Origin: Portulaca oleracea | Lineage: Eukaryota; Streptophyta; Magnoliopsida; Caryophyllales; Portulacaceae | Assembly (NCBI GenBank): GCA_029582165.1 | Contig: CM055875.1 | Coordinates: 30,128,644 to 30,192,643 of the forward strand | Direction: 5' to 3' | Length of the DNA stretch: 64,000 nt | Shown here: in pieces, positions 11,430-23,260 of the stretch | How positions within the stretch are numbered: position 1 is the stretch's first letter | Layout: each line of letters begins with the position of its first letter | Position numbers and translations under genes: made by a program | Notes under the pieces: model-generated | What the model was told of the DNA's origin: nothing | Database searches by the model: none | Seen by the model: only the letters and a program-made list of their open reading frames with translations

Positions 11430-12159
11430 TTGAGTTGCTGCAATCATCGATGTTGCCACCCTTCGTTGGCTCCACCCACGTGGCCACCGCCACCACACTC
11501 TTCTGCAGCCCAGACGACCGACACAAATTGTTTGAAATTGGGCCTAGACGTACCCTGGGTCGGGCTGAATTTAACTGAAACAAATAGGGTCGGATCGCGG
11601 GCTAGAGAGTTAGGGTTGGCTCAATCTCTAGCAATTTTCTCCGTCCTTAGTTCCCATCTCCCCCGTCTTCCCTCCTTCCTTCCATAGACAGAGAAACTCA
11701 CCTCCTTTACCGGAGCCTTCCTACTTTCCGGCCGCCGGAACCCTCAGTTGATGCGTTCCAGCGAGAGCCAGAAGAAACAACCATGGATTACGAAATTTAT
11801 GGTTGGGTGAAACGAGAAATGAAGATTTGAAGTGACAGAAATGCGACGATATTCTTGAATACCCAGAAATCGGATCAAGAATTTTGTGCAGATTTCGTTA
11901 GTAGTTTGCAATTGTTCGAGGTGAGAGAAATTTATTATTGTTCGATGGTTCTGTTCATAATTTCCGTTATCAATTTGTTGTTTATTTATGTTTGGGGATG
12001 ATTTAGGGCCAATATTTTCCAATCTCAGAAGTTTTAATTGGAAAAAGATGATGGTGACGGTCATACAACTGTTTGAGGTGAGACTCTTCTTATATGCCTA
12101 AAAGAAATTTTAAATTGTATGGAAGGAGAACCTTCTAATTGTACTGATATACTTTTCAG

Positions 12160-14989
12160 GCATCTGAAGATGACTAATTTCTGTGCACTGGACATTATGG
12201 TGAACGGAAAATCTTCTCAATTTACTGGTATATTTTTCCTGCCTCCATCCTATAAGTTTCTTGTCCCAAAATTTGTTGTTCATTGTGCTTTTAATTGATA
12301 AGAGTGAGACTGGGTTATTTTGTGTAATTATCATGTGCTTAATGCTGAAATGGCACTGGTTAATGTTGAGAGTTGTTAATTAGCCACATATTTAATTTGT
12401 TCTTTTTCCCCCCTTTTTCCTCCATAGCTCTCTTGTGAAGTTGAAATGGATTTTGTATGTTTTTGTTTGTACATCCAGCCTTTTGATTCATATTGTGTTA
12501 ATTTCAAGTTCCTTTAAGACTGCAGGCCTCAATTGGAGCAAGATTTCGTAGCCAAACTAGCATCAAAGAACAACTGTGGAAATTTATCAGGTGAAAGCTT
12601 AAACCCAAACTCGGCTTGTTTTTCACCTGTTGCACATAACAAAATAGCTTTTCATATATACACGTGCAATTAAACTCAATTGGAGTAAATAGTGTAATAA
12701 ATATGGTAAAATTTTCGATCATGCATGATAAAATATGTATAGTTGACTTCGATTTCTAAAAGTTGCAGGCTCATATATTCATATATTTGTAACTAAAAGT
12801 TAACTTTTAATCAATAAAAGTTAATGTAGATACATTAGGATTATATATCTCTGGTTGAAACCAATAATTCTTGAAGCAAATAAATCTTAACTCAAACGGT
12901 TAAGCCTAAACTCCTGACTATAGTGGAAATTAAATTAAACTTCATCTCATCCTGTTATGGTGAGGTGCACTTGATTTGATAAATAAGGATACCAAAATCT
13001 ATGATAAGGTCAAAATTGCATGAGTTAGGCAGTGGCTGGAAATAGGAAGCCCAAAAAAAGGGAAGGTGTGGGAAAAAGGGATCCTGAAAGCAGTGCCCAA
13101 GGAACCATTCTTTAAATTACGTGGGTATTTGGCCTAGGTTTTTAAAGTGTTTTTGGAGACTAAAACTTGACGGCCAAGCACCCGTTTTTTAGGAAGCTAA
13201 AATTAGTTTCTGAAAAACAATTTTTGACAAAAGAAAATCACCCAGAAACGGAAGTGACAATTTGCTACTTTTATTTCCTATTTCTCGTGTCCTTATTCCA
13301 CTATATCTCAGCTACAAGCCTTTCTCTCCATCTCTACTCAATATTTGGTGTCATCTGGATCTTCTTCTCTGTCTTCCACCGTTTCCTTTCATCACTAACA
13401 ACATAATTTTTTGCATCAATTGGATCTGCTTCTGGTAACTAAATTTTCCAATACCAAGTTAAGTTTTCATCATTCTATTGAATTTTTTCAGAATCAATTC
13501 GATGTCAGTTGAAGTATTTGTTAAGTTTTCTAATTGTTTCAAATCTGTTTCACAGACTCTAAATTTAGTGCTGAGTTGAAATTTGTGACTTTTGATGTTA
13601 TTTGCACAACTATGGTTTAGCTAATTTGATTTCAGCACTTATTTGGTTCACAAAATTAGCTTTAGGTTGGGTCTTTTCTGTCTTCCCTTCCTCTATTCCA
13701 AGACTATTGAAGACTATTCAATATTTGGATTTTTATAATTCAAATAACACTTTTTGTCAAAAAAAAATAATATTAAATTTTAAAAAGAATAACTTAGAGA
13801 ATAATATCTATTAAATCACTTAGGCCAAACATTCAAAATTTTCTCTAAAAGTAGCTTTTGACATAACTGACTTTATGAAATAAAAACAGTTGGTATAAGT
13901 TAGTGGAAACATGTTGTACATCACTTGCAAGACTCTAATTCATTTATATGTTTTCAATGAGAAATTTAAAAAAAACTTCGTTGTAGCTTCGTTCATGTAG
14001 CAAGTCAACAAATGCAGAGGATATTACGAATTTTATGAATCAATGCTAAGTTCCACAAGAAAATGCAATTAGGGTCTTTTTATTATAATTTGGAGTTTTC
14101 TTCCTTTTAATTTTCTCTGGTGTGGCTAACGTTGTAGCCAGTGGTCCAAAATGCAATATCAATTGCAATTGCGGTAATGGTAAGGTTCGCTAAATTGTGG
14201 TAATGTAGTTTGGGTGACAAAATGACCTCATTTTAGATGTTACGGCCCCATTTAGGGAGCTTGGTTGAAGACTCTAGACCGTAGACTTACCTATGTGCCT
14301 ACGCTTAGAAAAACTAAAAGTCCAAATACCTTGTTGACTGTTAGGATTTGTTTGAATATTACATTCTAGACAATATCTTTGTGCAGGATGTCCCTTTGCT
14401 CCAAGCCTACAATGAGCCTTAAACCTTGAGATGGGGTTTGGGTGAGATTTCTTTGGTTTCTTGGAATATAGATCACATCATTTGGAGTTCAGATTCTACT
14501 GTGAATTCGCCCTAATTGTTTCTACTAAGAATTGTGTCGTAGAAATATCAACAATATTGTTTGAGGAAATTCACTTTCGAGTCCGAATTCAGGTCAAAAT
14601 CCGATTGCCTAACGCTAGGTTTAGGTTCCATCTATAGCTCAATTTCTCCAGTCCTGTGGAGTGATGGTGTAGGAATTCCAATCTCTGTCCCCCCCCCCCC
14701 CCCCCCACAAAAAAAAACAATTATATTCTCTCTTTGGTGTGTGATTATATGTATAGGCGACAAATTACTCACTGGTTTACATATCTGTTTGTGGCAAACT
14801 GACATTTGCAGGCTATTATTCTCAGATGGCGAAGTGGAGGAGGAAGTCGGTACCAAGCATACCGATGATTCACAAGAGAAGACCAAAGCAACCAGTGTGG
14901 CTTTAAGTCAGAGGGACATGAGTAATTTTGCTCAAAAGATTGGCATAGAAGGAGCACATTTGGTGAATCTCTTGGAGCACATTTGGTGA
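12160..14989 (+). CDS. Possible spliced gene or gene fragment, function unknown
   Basis: Three candidate exons can be linked by GT-AG sites in compatible phase: 12160-12199, 12526-12590 (product ASIGARFRSQTSIKEQLWKFI) and 14812-14989 (starts LLFSDGEVEEEV and contains SNFAQKIGIEGAHLVNLL). Acceptors are cttttcag, gactgcag and acatttgcag. The 2.2-kb intron before the last exon holds a MITE-like insertion and a poly-C tract. The 5' start is unresolved: ATGs at about 11751 and 11783 do not read far. I recognise no protein family. A 23-bp direct repeat at the 3' end (14952-14997) shifts the frame and changes the C-terminus. It may be a transposon-captured fragment. Confidence 0.3.
13125..13834. mobile_element. 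MITE-like insertion in the intron of the unknown gene
   Basis: The left end TATTTGGCCTAGGTTTTTA is similar to the reverse complement of the right end, TGTTTGGCCTAAGTGATTTA. The interior is AT-rich and non-coding; the T-rich frame 13167-13406 has no recognisable domain. I could not see a clear target duplication, so the superfamily (hAT-like by the ends) is uncertain. Confidence 0.3.
14689..14716. repeat. Poly-C / poly-A tract
   Basis: A run of about 18 C followed by ACAAAAAAAAACAA. Similar C(n)A(n) tracts occur at 48649 and 52710. Confidence 0.85.
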
Positions 14990-15189
14990 ATCTCTTGTAA
15001 AGTAGTGTATATTATATACTTACGGTTTCATAAGATTTCTTGTGAACGCATTTAACGGGATAGTTGCAGTGGATTGTTAGTTGAATGGGAAGGAATATCA
15101 ATGTCCACTGTAAAGACTATAGATTTTTATTTTTTACGATATCGGCTCTTACTACCGTAGCTCTGCACTAGCATAATTAATTTTAGGCA

Positions 15190-16531
15190 TATCCCGTGCC
15201 TTGCACTTTTGCCCTCATATATATTTATATTTATATTTATAATAAGTGGTTAAATATGTATTAGTTGTATATTTAGATATGGTAAATATGGGTCCGATAT
15301 ATTTGGGGTTCATGTAAATACGAGTTAGGTGTAATTCGAGTTCAAGTAAATAAGAGTTTACGTGTATAATAAGTGGGCCAAATACGTATTACGTGTATAT
15401 CTAGATAAGGTAAATACGTGTCCGACAATAGAAAAAGCCAAAAGTCTTAACATATGACAATTTTTAAAGTGTCATAATTTTATGAGTATGCAAACTAAAT
15501 TAGCTTTTTATTTAAAAAATGAACATAGTATTACATATAAAATTATAAATGCTTGTATTGTTGTTTGTAATTTATTGTTGTTTGTAATTTGTCTACTTAT
15601 TGAAATCCAAGGTAAATTAAAATATGATTAATAAAATATATTTTATGTGCATTATTACACCAAATATATATGATAAAACTGTATTTTTTAACTCGTGGTA
15701 CAATAATTAAGGAGTATAGCATCAAATAAAACTTTATGTCCAAACCAATCAATTCAGAAAGTGGGTTAACTACGTGTCGGTGTTATTTCCAGATAAGGTA
15801 AATACGAGCCCGATATATTTCGGGTTCGGGTAAATACGAATAAGGTGTATCTCGGGTTCAAGTAAATATGGGTTAAGAGTATCCCAGGTTCGAGTCAATA
15901 CGGGTCAAGTATCTTTTCAGATCAAATTAAATGCAAGTTGTATATTATTTGACTATAGAAAATGCTAAGATTCTTAATATATGACCATTTTTAAATCATT
16001 ATGATTTTTACGAGTATGCAAAGTAAATTAATGTGCACTGTTTTTTAAAAGTGAACATAGTATTTTTACATATAAAATTATAAATACTTATATTGTTGTT
16101 TATAACGTTTCATACTTATCAAAATCTAAGGTAAACTTAAATATATTTTATGTGCATTAGTGCACCAAATATATATAAGAAAATTGTAATATAATTGGCG
16201 GGTGGGACAAGTGGAATAGAGTGGGTGGATAGAATAGTAATTGAGAATCTAAATCACATCAGTCACTTCATTTAAGTATATGAATTTTAAAATATATAGT
16301 TTATAATTTTTACTAAGATATTGTGAGTAAGACAAATTATATAAGTGATATTATTTATTAAATATATGAATTTTTAAATAAATATTATCTAAAATAGGTA
16401 AAAAAAATAAATAGTGTAAAAAAACTGAAATAATATAACTAAGAATATAATAGATAAAATAAATTTATCACACATTAGTACATTACAAAAGAATAGACGT
16501 AACCCGTCCGCAAGACGGGCCACAAATCTAG
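15190..16531 (+). mobile_element. Non-autonomous Helitron-like element (3' end clear)
   Basis: The 3' end has the Helitron signature: a 6-bp hairpin CCCGTC-cgcaa-GACGGG at 16503-16519, eight further bases, then CTAG at 16528-16531 followed by a host T. Inside are two diverged tandem copies of a roughly 500-bp segment (about 15230-15720 and 15755-16180), each beginning with GGTAAATACG / GGGTTC words and ending in an AT-rich part. No Rep/helicase frame is present. The 5' end is not determined; 15190 is a guess. Confidence 0.5.
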
Positions 16532-16882
16532 TTGTATATCAATAATTCTACTTTCAATTTGGATTATGATAGTCCAAAAAAATAATAAAATTGGATTGTA
16601 GTGGTATCGAATTCATCTTCAGATTCTTTTTCATTTTTTCCATTCCTACCCCATATTGTTTTTGTTTTTCATTTCTGCCCCATAAAGGTAATGAGGGGTA
16701 TTTACTAAAAGAACTTTTAAATTTTTTTTTTTGAGAACTCAAACAATTATTATGATATTTTAAAAGGAATAAAAATGAAAAAATCGTTAAAAAAATAAAA
16801 AAAATTGGGAGAAACACCTAAATTCATTAAAATTCGTGGTAAATTGTTATAGTTTTGAATCAAATCCATCTCAAATTTTATG

Positions 16883-17175
16883 TGTAACGCCCCGACCACT
16901 CTCGGGCCGCGGACATTACCGATAATTACTTCAAGGATCGCTGACTGACCCCACAAATCACCACGAGTCTTTCCAGCGTGTTTCGTCCTCGCTCACACGC
17001 TGCCTGGGAAAACTTCCCAGGAGGTCACCCATCATTTGACTACTCCCAGCCAAGCACGCTTAACTGAGGAGTTCCCAACGGATGAACTACCATAAAAGAA
17101 GGTGCACCTTGGTGATATGAGTAGTCATTTCAAACCCTTTAAGCCACACTTTGATCATATACCCCGGGTGTTACA
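16883..17175 (-). repeat. Cassandra LTR 1 (3' LTR on the minus strand), 293 bp
   Basis: Nearly identical to LTR 2; one visible difference in the 5S-proximal part (aaatcacc against aaattacc). The 5S-like segment lies at about 17012-17074 and, on the minus strand, includes AAGCGTGCTTGG and GATGGGTGACCTCC, close to the internal promoter region of 5S rRNA. Confidence 0.92.
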
Positions 17176-17310
17176 GTCACCCCCACTTAAGCGCACAACG
17201 TCCTCGTTGTGCCACAATCCACTCCAGAATCTTTGCCCCGCTAGGTGACTGCCCATGGCTCTCCCGTCCACTGGCGCAGCTCACGGTCGCGGGTCGGCTC
17301 TGATACCATC

Positions 17311-17603
17311 TGTAACGCCCCGACCACTCTCGGGCCGCGGACATTACCGATAATTACTTCAAGGATCGCTGACTGACCCCACAAATTACCACGAGTCTTT
17401 CCAGCGTGTTTCGTCCTCGCTCACACGCTGCCTGGGAAAACTTCCCAGGAGGTCACCCATCATTTGACTACTCCCAGCCAAGCACGCTTAACTGAGGAGT
17501 TCCCAACGGATGAACTACCATAAAAGAAGGTGCACCTTGGTGATATGAGTAGTCATTTCAAACCCTTTAAGCCACACTTTGATCATATACCCCGGGTGTT
17601 ACA
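17311..17603 (-). repeat. Cassandra LTR 2 (middle LTR), 293 bp
   Basis: Same length and nearly the same sequence as LTR 1, with internal domains on both sides. A middle LTR is not expected from one normal insertion. Confidence 0.92.
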
Positions 17604-17738
17604 GTCACCCCCACTTAAGCGCACAACGTCCTCGTTGTGCCACAATCCACTCCAGAATCTTTGCCCCGCTAGGTGACTGCCCATGGCTCTCCCGTCCACT
17701 GGCGCAGCTCACGGACGCGGGTCGGCTCTGATACCATC

Positions 17739-18036
17739 TGTAACGCCCCGACCACTCTCGGGCCGCGGACATTACCGATAATTACTTCAAGGATCGCTGA
17801 CTGACCCCACAAATCACCACGAGTCTTTCAAGCGTGTTTCGTCCTCGCTCACACGCTGCCTGGGAAAGCTTCCCAGGAGGTCACCCATCATTTGACTACT
17901 CCCAGCCAAGCACGCTTAACTGAGGAGTTCCCAACGGATGAGCTACCATAAAAGAAAAGAAGGTGCACCTTGATGATATGAGTAGTCATTTCAAACCCTT
18001 TAAGCCACACTTTGATCATTTACCCGGGGTGTTACA
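17739..18036 (-). repeat. Cassandra LTR 3 (5' LTR on the minus strand), 298 bp
   Basis: The most diverged LTR: a 5-bp extra AAAAG in the stretch before ggtgcacc, and substitutions such as tttcaagcg for tttccagcg and gatgagc for gatgaac. Confidence 0.92.
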
Positions 18037-18041
18037 TTATG

Positions 18042-19095
18042 ATATTTAGGGTATACTCTCGGTGACGTCCCACAAGAATTCTTTTTTTTTTTTTGAACCA
18101 CTAGAATCCAAAATAAAAGTAAGTATTATTGTTATACAATTGTTGAAAGTAGCGGTTATTCAAATCCAATTTTCCAAAAAAAAAAAACCGCAATTTACAT
18201 CAATATCTACCTTTCTATTGTTTGAATTCGAAAGAGATAAATAAACTTGTAGTTGGTATTATAGAATCAACCATGCCTTAGCAGTCAGTAGCACGAGAAG
18301 TTCTGATTGAAACTTAAAATTGCATTGTTAAACCTCACAATATAAAAGCTATTCAACGGAACCTTATAATCACACTTACTAGCAGAATCCCCTCTAAATT
18401 GAGCCTGCAGGTATGTGTCCATTTCACCAAAGAAGGCAATACTTGAATGGAACAGTAAGTTTCAAGCTTTTGATTTTGATAGCATGATTACGACAATAAG
18501 ATCCATAGGCAGTTCTGGTCAATCATTTTAGAAATCTGAACCTGTCGAACAGTCTCATAAGGCTCGTTTCAATTTGATATGTCCAACATTTCCAAACAAA
18601 CAACACTTTACTGATTCACTATCTCGCCCTACAGAACTGAGCATATGATGAAATTGATTTATGAAACTTATTTTGTTCATGTCACCAATAATGGCATGGA
18701 AAAGAACAGGAAACAAATGATATGATACAACATAAGCTACATTGCAACTCTGAGCCTCGTGATGATGTTTCTAAATGACACTAGAGCAGCTCCGGAGCAA
18801 ATACTACTGCAGACCTCCGTATAACCGTTGAAGAATGGACATGGTTGAGAGTGAAAACACCCACACGAAAGAATATCTACAAGACCTGCCTTAAACTATC
18901 CCATCAGGTAATTTAAAAAAAGACAACGAACACTAAACCCAAGGAAACAGAGAAGAGGTGACCCTTTCTCTCCAACATAAACAACAAGAAGCAGCCATGG
19001 CACCAGTAGTGCCACATGGGTTGACATTCAGGTATGGAACTAACTTGTTAGATTCCAAGCATAAGACGACGAGAGCTCTCAAATTTCAGATTGCA
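18042..19095. other. Intergenic, downstream of CBP60 A
   Basis: Poly-T and poly-A runs flank a short frame at 18062-18244 that has no family resemblance. From about 18250 the sequence is less repetitive and probably includes the 3' untranslated and flanking region of the minus-strand gene. Nothing else supported. Confidence 0.4.
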
Positions 19096-21978
19096 TCATC
19101 GAACCTTTTGTTTCTTCTTTGGGCCAGAGGATTCCTGCTGAATCGAAATCATGAACATAACAGCAGCTTTGGTTACACAGCACACTGCTTTTAGCTTCCT
19201 AGTAACATTATCATTGTCTGATGTTCTATCCAAATTCAAGAACTGATTGACCCAATCTGAATCAAAAATAGGGTTTGTAGGTTCTTCGAGCTGATTCCCT
19301 TCTCCATGCCTTAGTGTGCACGGTGGATGACCTGGCAAATAGCTGTTAGCTTGCACAACTTGCTCACCTATGTTGATTAACATAATAAGATTCACTGTCA
19401 GAAAACATAACACTGAATCCTGTTTGTGCTTACAGGTTTTTCCATACCTTGATCTATTACTTGGGTACCGACATCCTTGCATGACACCATAGATGGGCAT
19501 AGGGGTTGAGCTTGCACCAATGCCTGATTGGTTGGGGCATACGTCTCTAACATACTTTGGTTGTCATATGCCAATTCCCTTAATTCATTAACAAATGCCT
19601 ACAAAATCCCCAGGTTGTTACGATATATAAATCTCATTTAGTCATGTACAAGCAAAGTTACAGGTTTTATGCACATATACAATCTGACAGAAAGGGCCAG
19701 AGATAAAAGTATATACCTTCCAAGAATCATCAAGGTTTCCATAGGGTTGACTGTTCTGGCCCATGAATGTAATGCTTATAATGTTAAAGACACAATCTAA
19801 GATAAGTTCAACCCTGTTCACATAATCGGTGTATTTGTAATGCTCATTGGTTAATGAGCAAGATTCAGCATTTTTGAGGATCTCCAACCACCTCTTCTCG
19901 GGAACATTAAGAAGCTGTTTAGAAAGTGAATCACGCGGAATTATTTATTGCACTAAGGATTCTATAAGCATGTCTTAACAGCGAAAAAGACGCAGAGTGA
20001 TCCTTACTTCTTGCAGTCTCTTTGCATTGGCATGATATAGTTGTAAGAAATCCTTCAGCGTATGGATATTTTTGGCCGCCAATCTTTGATGAATCGGCCC
20101 ATTTTTCGCTATGTTATTCAAACGCCATATTTCATCTTTTAAAGTCGGAGTTTCGAGCTTCTGATAAGCTGAAAGGAGACAGTGAAGTACACATTACAAT
20201 CTAGAAATTGGAGGGCAGAACTTTCATGTTAATGAAGTACTTGATGCATCTTTTACGCCTTTTGGCTGCAAAAAAAGAAACATAAAAGAAAAACCTTTCA
20301 CACGGAGGGAACGTACATTTCATACGGCGCTCTTTCACCCTAAAGGCATTGCTTACCGCTTCTCGGATAACTATTCCAGAAGGAACACCTTTGACAACAC
20401 GAGCCCCCAATCTGAATTTCCCACACTTCATCCATTTAGAGTTGTCTGTAAAAGAAACATCACCAATGATACCAACCCCTTCGCTCAAGGGAATCTCACA
20501 TTTGCCCACCAGCAGTGATGGTTTGTGTTCCCTTGGAGACAGAACACTTTTATTGAACTCCTCATGGGTCCAATGGTCTCTATCCTCGAACTTAAAGTCC
20601 CGATCCAGGGGAACAATCTGAATCTTAGCTGAAGATTCAGGGCCAGCTTCTACTCTGGACCCTGAACTGTCCCGCAACTCAACCATGAGCACCGAACCAT
20701 CCACACCTTGAATGGTGTCCCAGGTTAAGAGTGTATCAGGCAAAGTGCTCACAAAATGCAATTGTAGGTCACTTGATGCAGAGCACTAAACTAAGTTTTC
20801 TGATGAACTGCAACAAACATCAACTTAAAAGGTGAAGGGGGGAAAAAAGGATACTAGACAAACCCAAATCAGATGGCTAATGCTGCAAGGTGTAACCATG
20901 AAAGTGCAATGAATTTTAAGATTCATTAATTTCTCTAGAATCAGGAATCAACCTCTTTATGAACTTTAGTTCATGGGGGAAGGTTACCTACATCTGATCG
21001 CCAGATTGTGGTTATGCGTGCTCATCCTAGGAGGCATTGTTGTTGTTGTATTACTTTCTCCAGAATTTATCATGCTAGAATTTAGGTTGGCTGTTCTGAC
21101 AATCTTACCCCCAAACCCAAAGGAAAAGTAGAGAAGCTAACTCTCAAGTTTCAATATTCCTTTCACTGATCAAAAGGTTTAGCCCAAAGTCATTGTGTCA
21201 GGATTGAAGCTACTTAAAACCTACAAGTGATCTTAGCTATTCTAAGAGTGGAAACAAAAAAATTGGTGGTATGGGAATGTTTTCAACAATTTGAGCAACA
21301 CAAGTTCCTATCACAATAGAATATTCCCAACAAACAGTATCTCAGATATGTATAATTGGTATAATATATCCTAATCAGTTATATATAAAAATAAACCATG
21401 GAAAATCAAGCATTTTCAACAATTTGAGCAACACAAGTTCCTATCACAATAGAATATTCCCAACAAACAGTATCTCAGATATTCATAATTGGTATAATAT
21501 ATCCTAATCAGTTATATATAAAAATAAACCATGGAAAATCAAGCAAATACCTTGGAGGAGAGGCAAAAGTCTGTTGTGGTGGTAAACGAGGCAAAAGGAG
21601 TCGCTTGATGACATCTTCAACCTGTTCAAATTCAAACTCCAATCATATTCTACAAGAAAAGAATCAGAAACAAGAAAGCTGAGAAAATGTCGCATAGATA
21701 ATCAGAGGACAGAGGGAGCACCTCCTGTCGTACTAAAGATCTGAAGTTGGTAGCACCTCTACACAAGCAAATCCTGGAAAATATGACCCAAAATTGCATC
21801 ACCACATTACTAATTACACAATAATCAACCACCAAAATGCGATGATTTAGGTGAAGGCCGGGTGAGCAATTTCAAGCAATTATTGGAATTCCTATCGGAT
21901 TTCTTACTGTGAACTGTTGAGTTGATCATGGGACTGTGTGTCAGTAAGCTCATCACCAGAACTGTGTTTTGAATCCAT
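19096..21978 (-). CDS. CBP60-family transcription factor, copy A (divergent C-terminus)
   Basis: Plant-specific nuclear DNA-binding factor of the CBP60 family, which works in defence and salicylic-acid signalling. Exons (minus): 21978-21908, 21758-21722, 21621-21551, 20771-20317, 20168-20008, 19914-19717, 19598-19448, 19367-19096; all join in phase to 471 aa. The start reads MDSKHSSGDELTDTQSHDQ. The N-terminal helix VEDVIKRLLLP is followed by the conserved core at about residues 60-211 (LQLHFVSTLPDTLL, GPESSAKIQIVPLD, DRDHWTHEEFNKSVL, FTDNSKWMKCGKFRLGARV), then the middle domain (DEIWRLNNIAKNGPIHQRL) and third domain (NRVELILDCVFNI). The C-terminus ends KKKQKVR, possibly a nuclear signal, and lacks the Trp-rich calmodulin-binding motif seen in copy C. 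The exon 4 acceptor (20771) is the least certain site. Confidence 0.87.
21281..21546. repeat. 133-bp tandem duplication in intron 3 of CBP60 A
   Basis: 21281-21413 and 21414-21546 are copies with only about two or three differences, so the duplication is recent. The second copy runs to within a few bases of the exon 3 donor (21550). Confidence 0.9.
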
Positions 21979-22259
21979 GGCTGTTGCTCAGGAAACCCAA
22001 TTAAAGGAAATCTCAGAGGTCGAGAATGAGTACACAAATCACAAGTGAAGTGTGAGATGTTACCAGAAACCCTAACACCCATTTTAAAGGAGGGAAAGTA
22101 GGTAGGAGGTCTTGAAAATTCAGTGAAATGTAGTAAGAATGTAGCCCAAGCACTGAAGATTAAGATTGATGTGGAGAGCAAGACAACCGCGTGAACAAGG
22201 TACGTAATAGCCGACGGAGGCAAACTAACATAATAACGACAATACAATTTTTTTGCCAC

Positions 22260-22700
22260 AAAAAAAAGTAAAAAAAAAAATTATAATGCCTTTTTAGCTT
22301 CTTCTTCCTTTTTTTCGAAAATGATAAATATTTTGACGCAAGATGGTCATTAACTATCTTGCATTTTATGTATAACACTCAAAAAATTAAATGTAAGTAT
22401 ATTTAAACTATTATAAAGATAAGTTTACTTTAAGGTTTATTATGACTTATTAATTATATAAAAATATTTATTTATTTATATTTTGTAATAAATATAAAAA
22501 TATACACAAAATGTGCATTTTCTATTATGATTGATAAAATTAGGCCATAATTAATATTTTTTGACCTAGCAAATAAATATTATACTCTTATATTTGATAA
22601 ATATATAATTAGTTGAGAAAATATTATTAAAAACTACAAAAATATGAATTATACATAATTCAATATGGTTCTTAACCATCTTGAGTCAAGATGTGTATCA
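22260..22700. other. AT-rich intergenic DNA upstream of CBP60 A
   Basis: Very AT-rich, with no supported coding frame or terminal repeats. Separates the 5' side of CBP60 A from a LINE fragment. Confidence 0.4.
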
Positions 22701-22739
22701 TTGTCCTTCTTTTTTTTATTATCAAAGGCAAACAAAAGA

Positions 22740-23260
22740 ATTACTAGATAACCCTTCTCTCAAGGATGTCCGAGAGCATCCTCAAATATAATCAACGAAA
22801 GCTCCCTATACAAACTAGCATTAAGAACAACATTTTGAATAGAAAGAACATGCTTTGCCAGCCAATCAACAGCTCTATTCCCTTTTCGAAAGATGTGAGA
22901 AACTCAAACATCACTACAAACCTCTATATATGCTCGAATATCTTGGACCAATGTAGAAATCTCCCAAGGCACATAAAAGAAGCTCTTGACCAAATTGATG
23001 AGGACTAAATTATCTCATTTTATCAAAATGTTCATATATCCAACAAGCGCAGTATCCCTGACTCCATTATGCATAGTAGTCACTTCCACAACGAGAATTG
23101 AACCAACCCCTAAATTAAAAGAAGACGTCTGGATGGTATGGCCTCGGAAGTCCCTAATAATATAACCACCCGCAGTTTCACCATGGCTTTTAGAACCATC
23201 AAAGTTAATTTTAATCATCCCTAAGGTGTTTCAACCCAATTAACCCAAAAAGGTGCCTTA
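22740..23260 (-). pseudogene. LINE 3' fragment with RNase H-like domain
   Basis: The minus-strand frame 23218-23015 reads MIKINFDGSK, then GGYIIRDFRG and VVEVTTMHNGVRDTALVG. This matches the start of the RVT_3/RNase H domain at the C-terminus of plant LINE (L1-type) ORF2, with the catalytic Asp (NFDGS) and Glu visible. Downstream the frame is broken by several stops, and no reverse transcriptase lies upstream, so this is a truncated, inactive copy. Outer limits are estimates. Confidence 0.65.

Larger units (their letters stand above)
16883..18036 (-). mobile_element. Cassandra (5S-bearing TRIM) with three LTRs and two internal domains
   Basis: Three LTRs (16883-17175, 17311-17603, 17739-18036) alternate with two 135-bp internal domains. 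On the minus strand each LTR runs TGTAACACCC...GGGGCGTTACA; each internal domain begins two bases later with the tRNA-Met primer site TGGTATCAGAGCC and ends with a purine-rich AAGTGGGGGTGAC tract before the next LTR. The LTRs carry a segment homologous to 5S rRNA, the hallmark of Cassandra. The whole unit is flanked by an exact 5-bp duplication, ttatg (16878-16882 and 18037-18041). It has no coding capacity and would depend on other elements for movement. Confidence 0.95.

Noticed and set aside
11085..11687. Long Ser-rich (+) and Lys/Glu/Arg-rich (-) frames
   Set aside because: They come from CT-rich DNA and a TTC microsatellite; no domain and no splice support.
9731..17310. tRNA genes suggested by GGCTCTGATACCA strings
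   Set aside because: These are complements of the initiator-tRNA-Met 3' end used as retrotransposon primer sites; no cloverleaf arms flank them.
16883..18036. Possible 5S rRNA gene cluster
   Set aside because: The 5S-like segment covers only about half of a 5S gene and is embedded in LTRs with TG...CA ends, primer site and target duplication; it is Cassandra.
21825..22378. Frames upstream of CBP60 A as a separate gene
   Set aside because: They overlap the first exon and 5' leader of CBP60 A in other frames and have no family resemblance.
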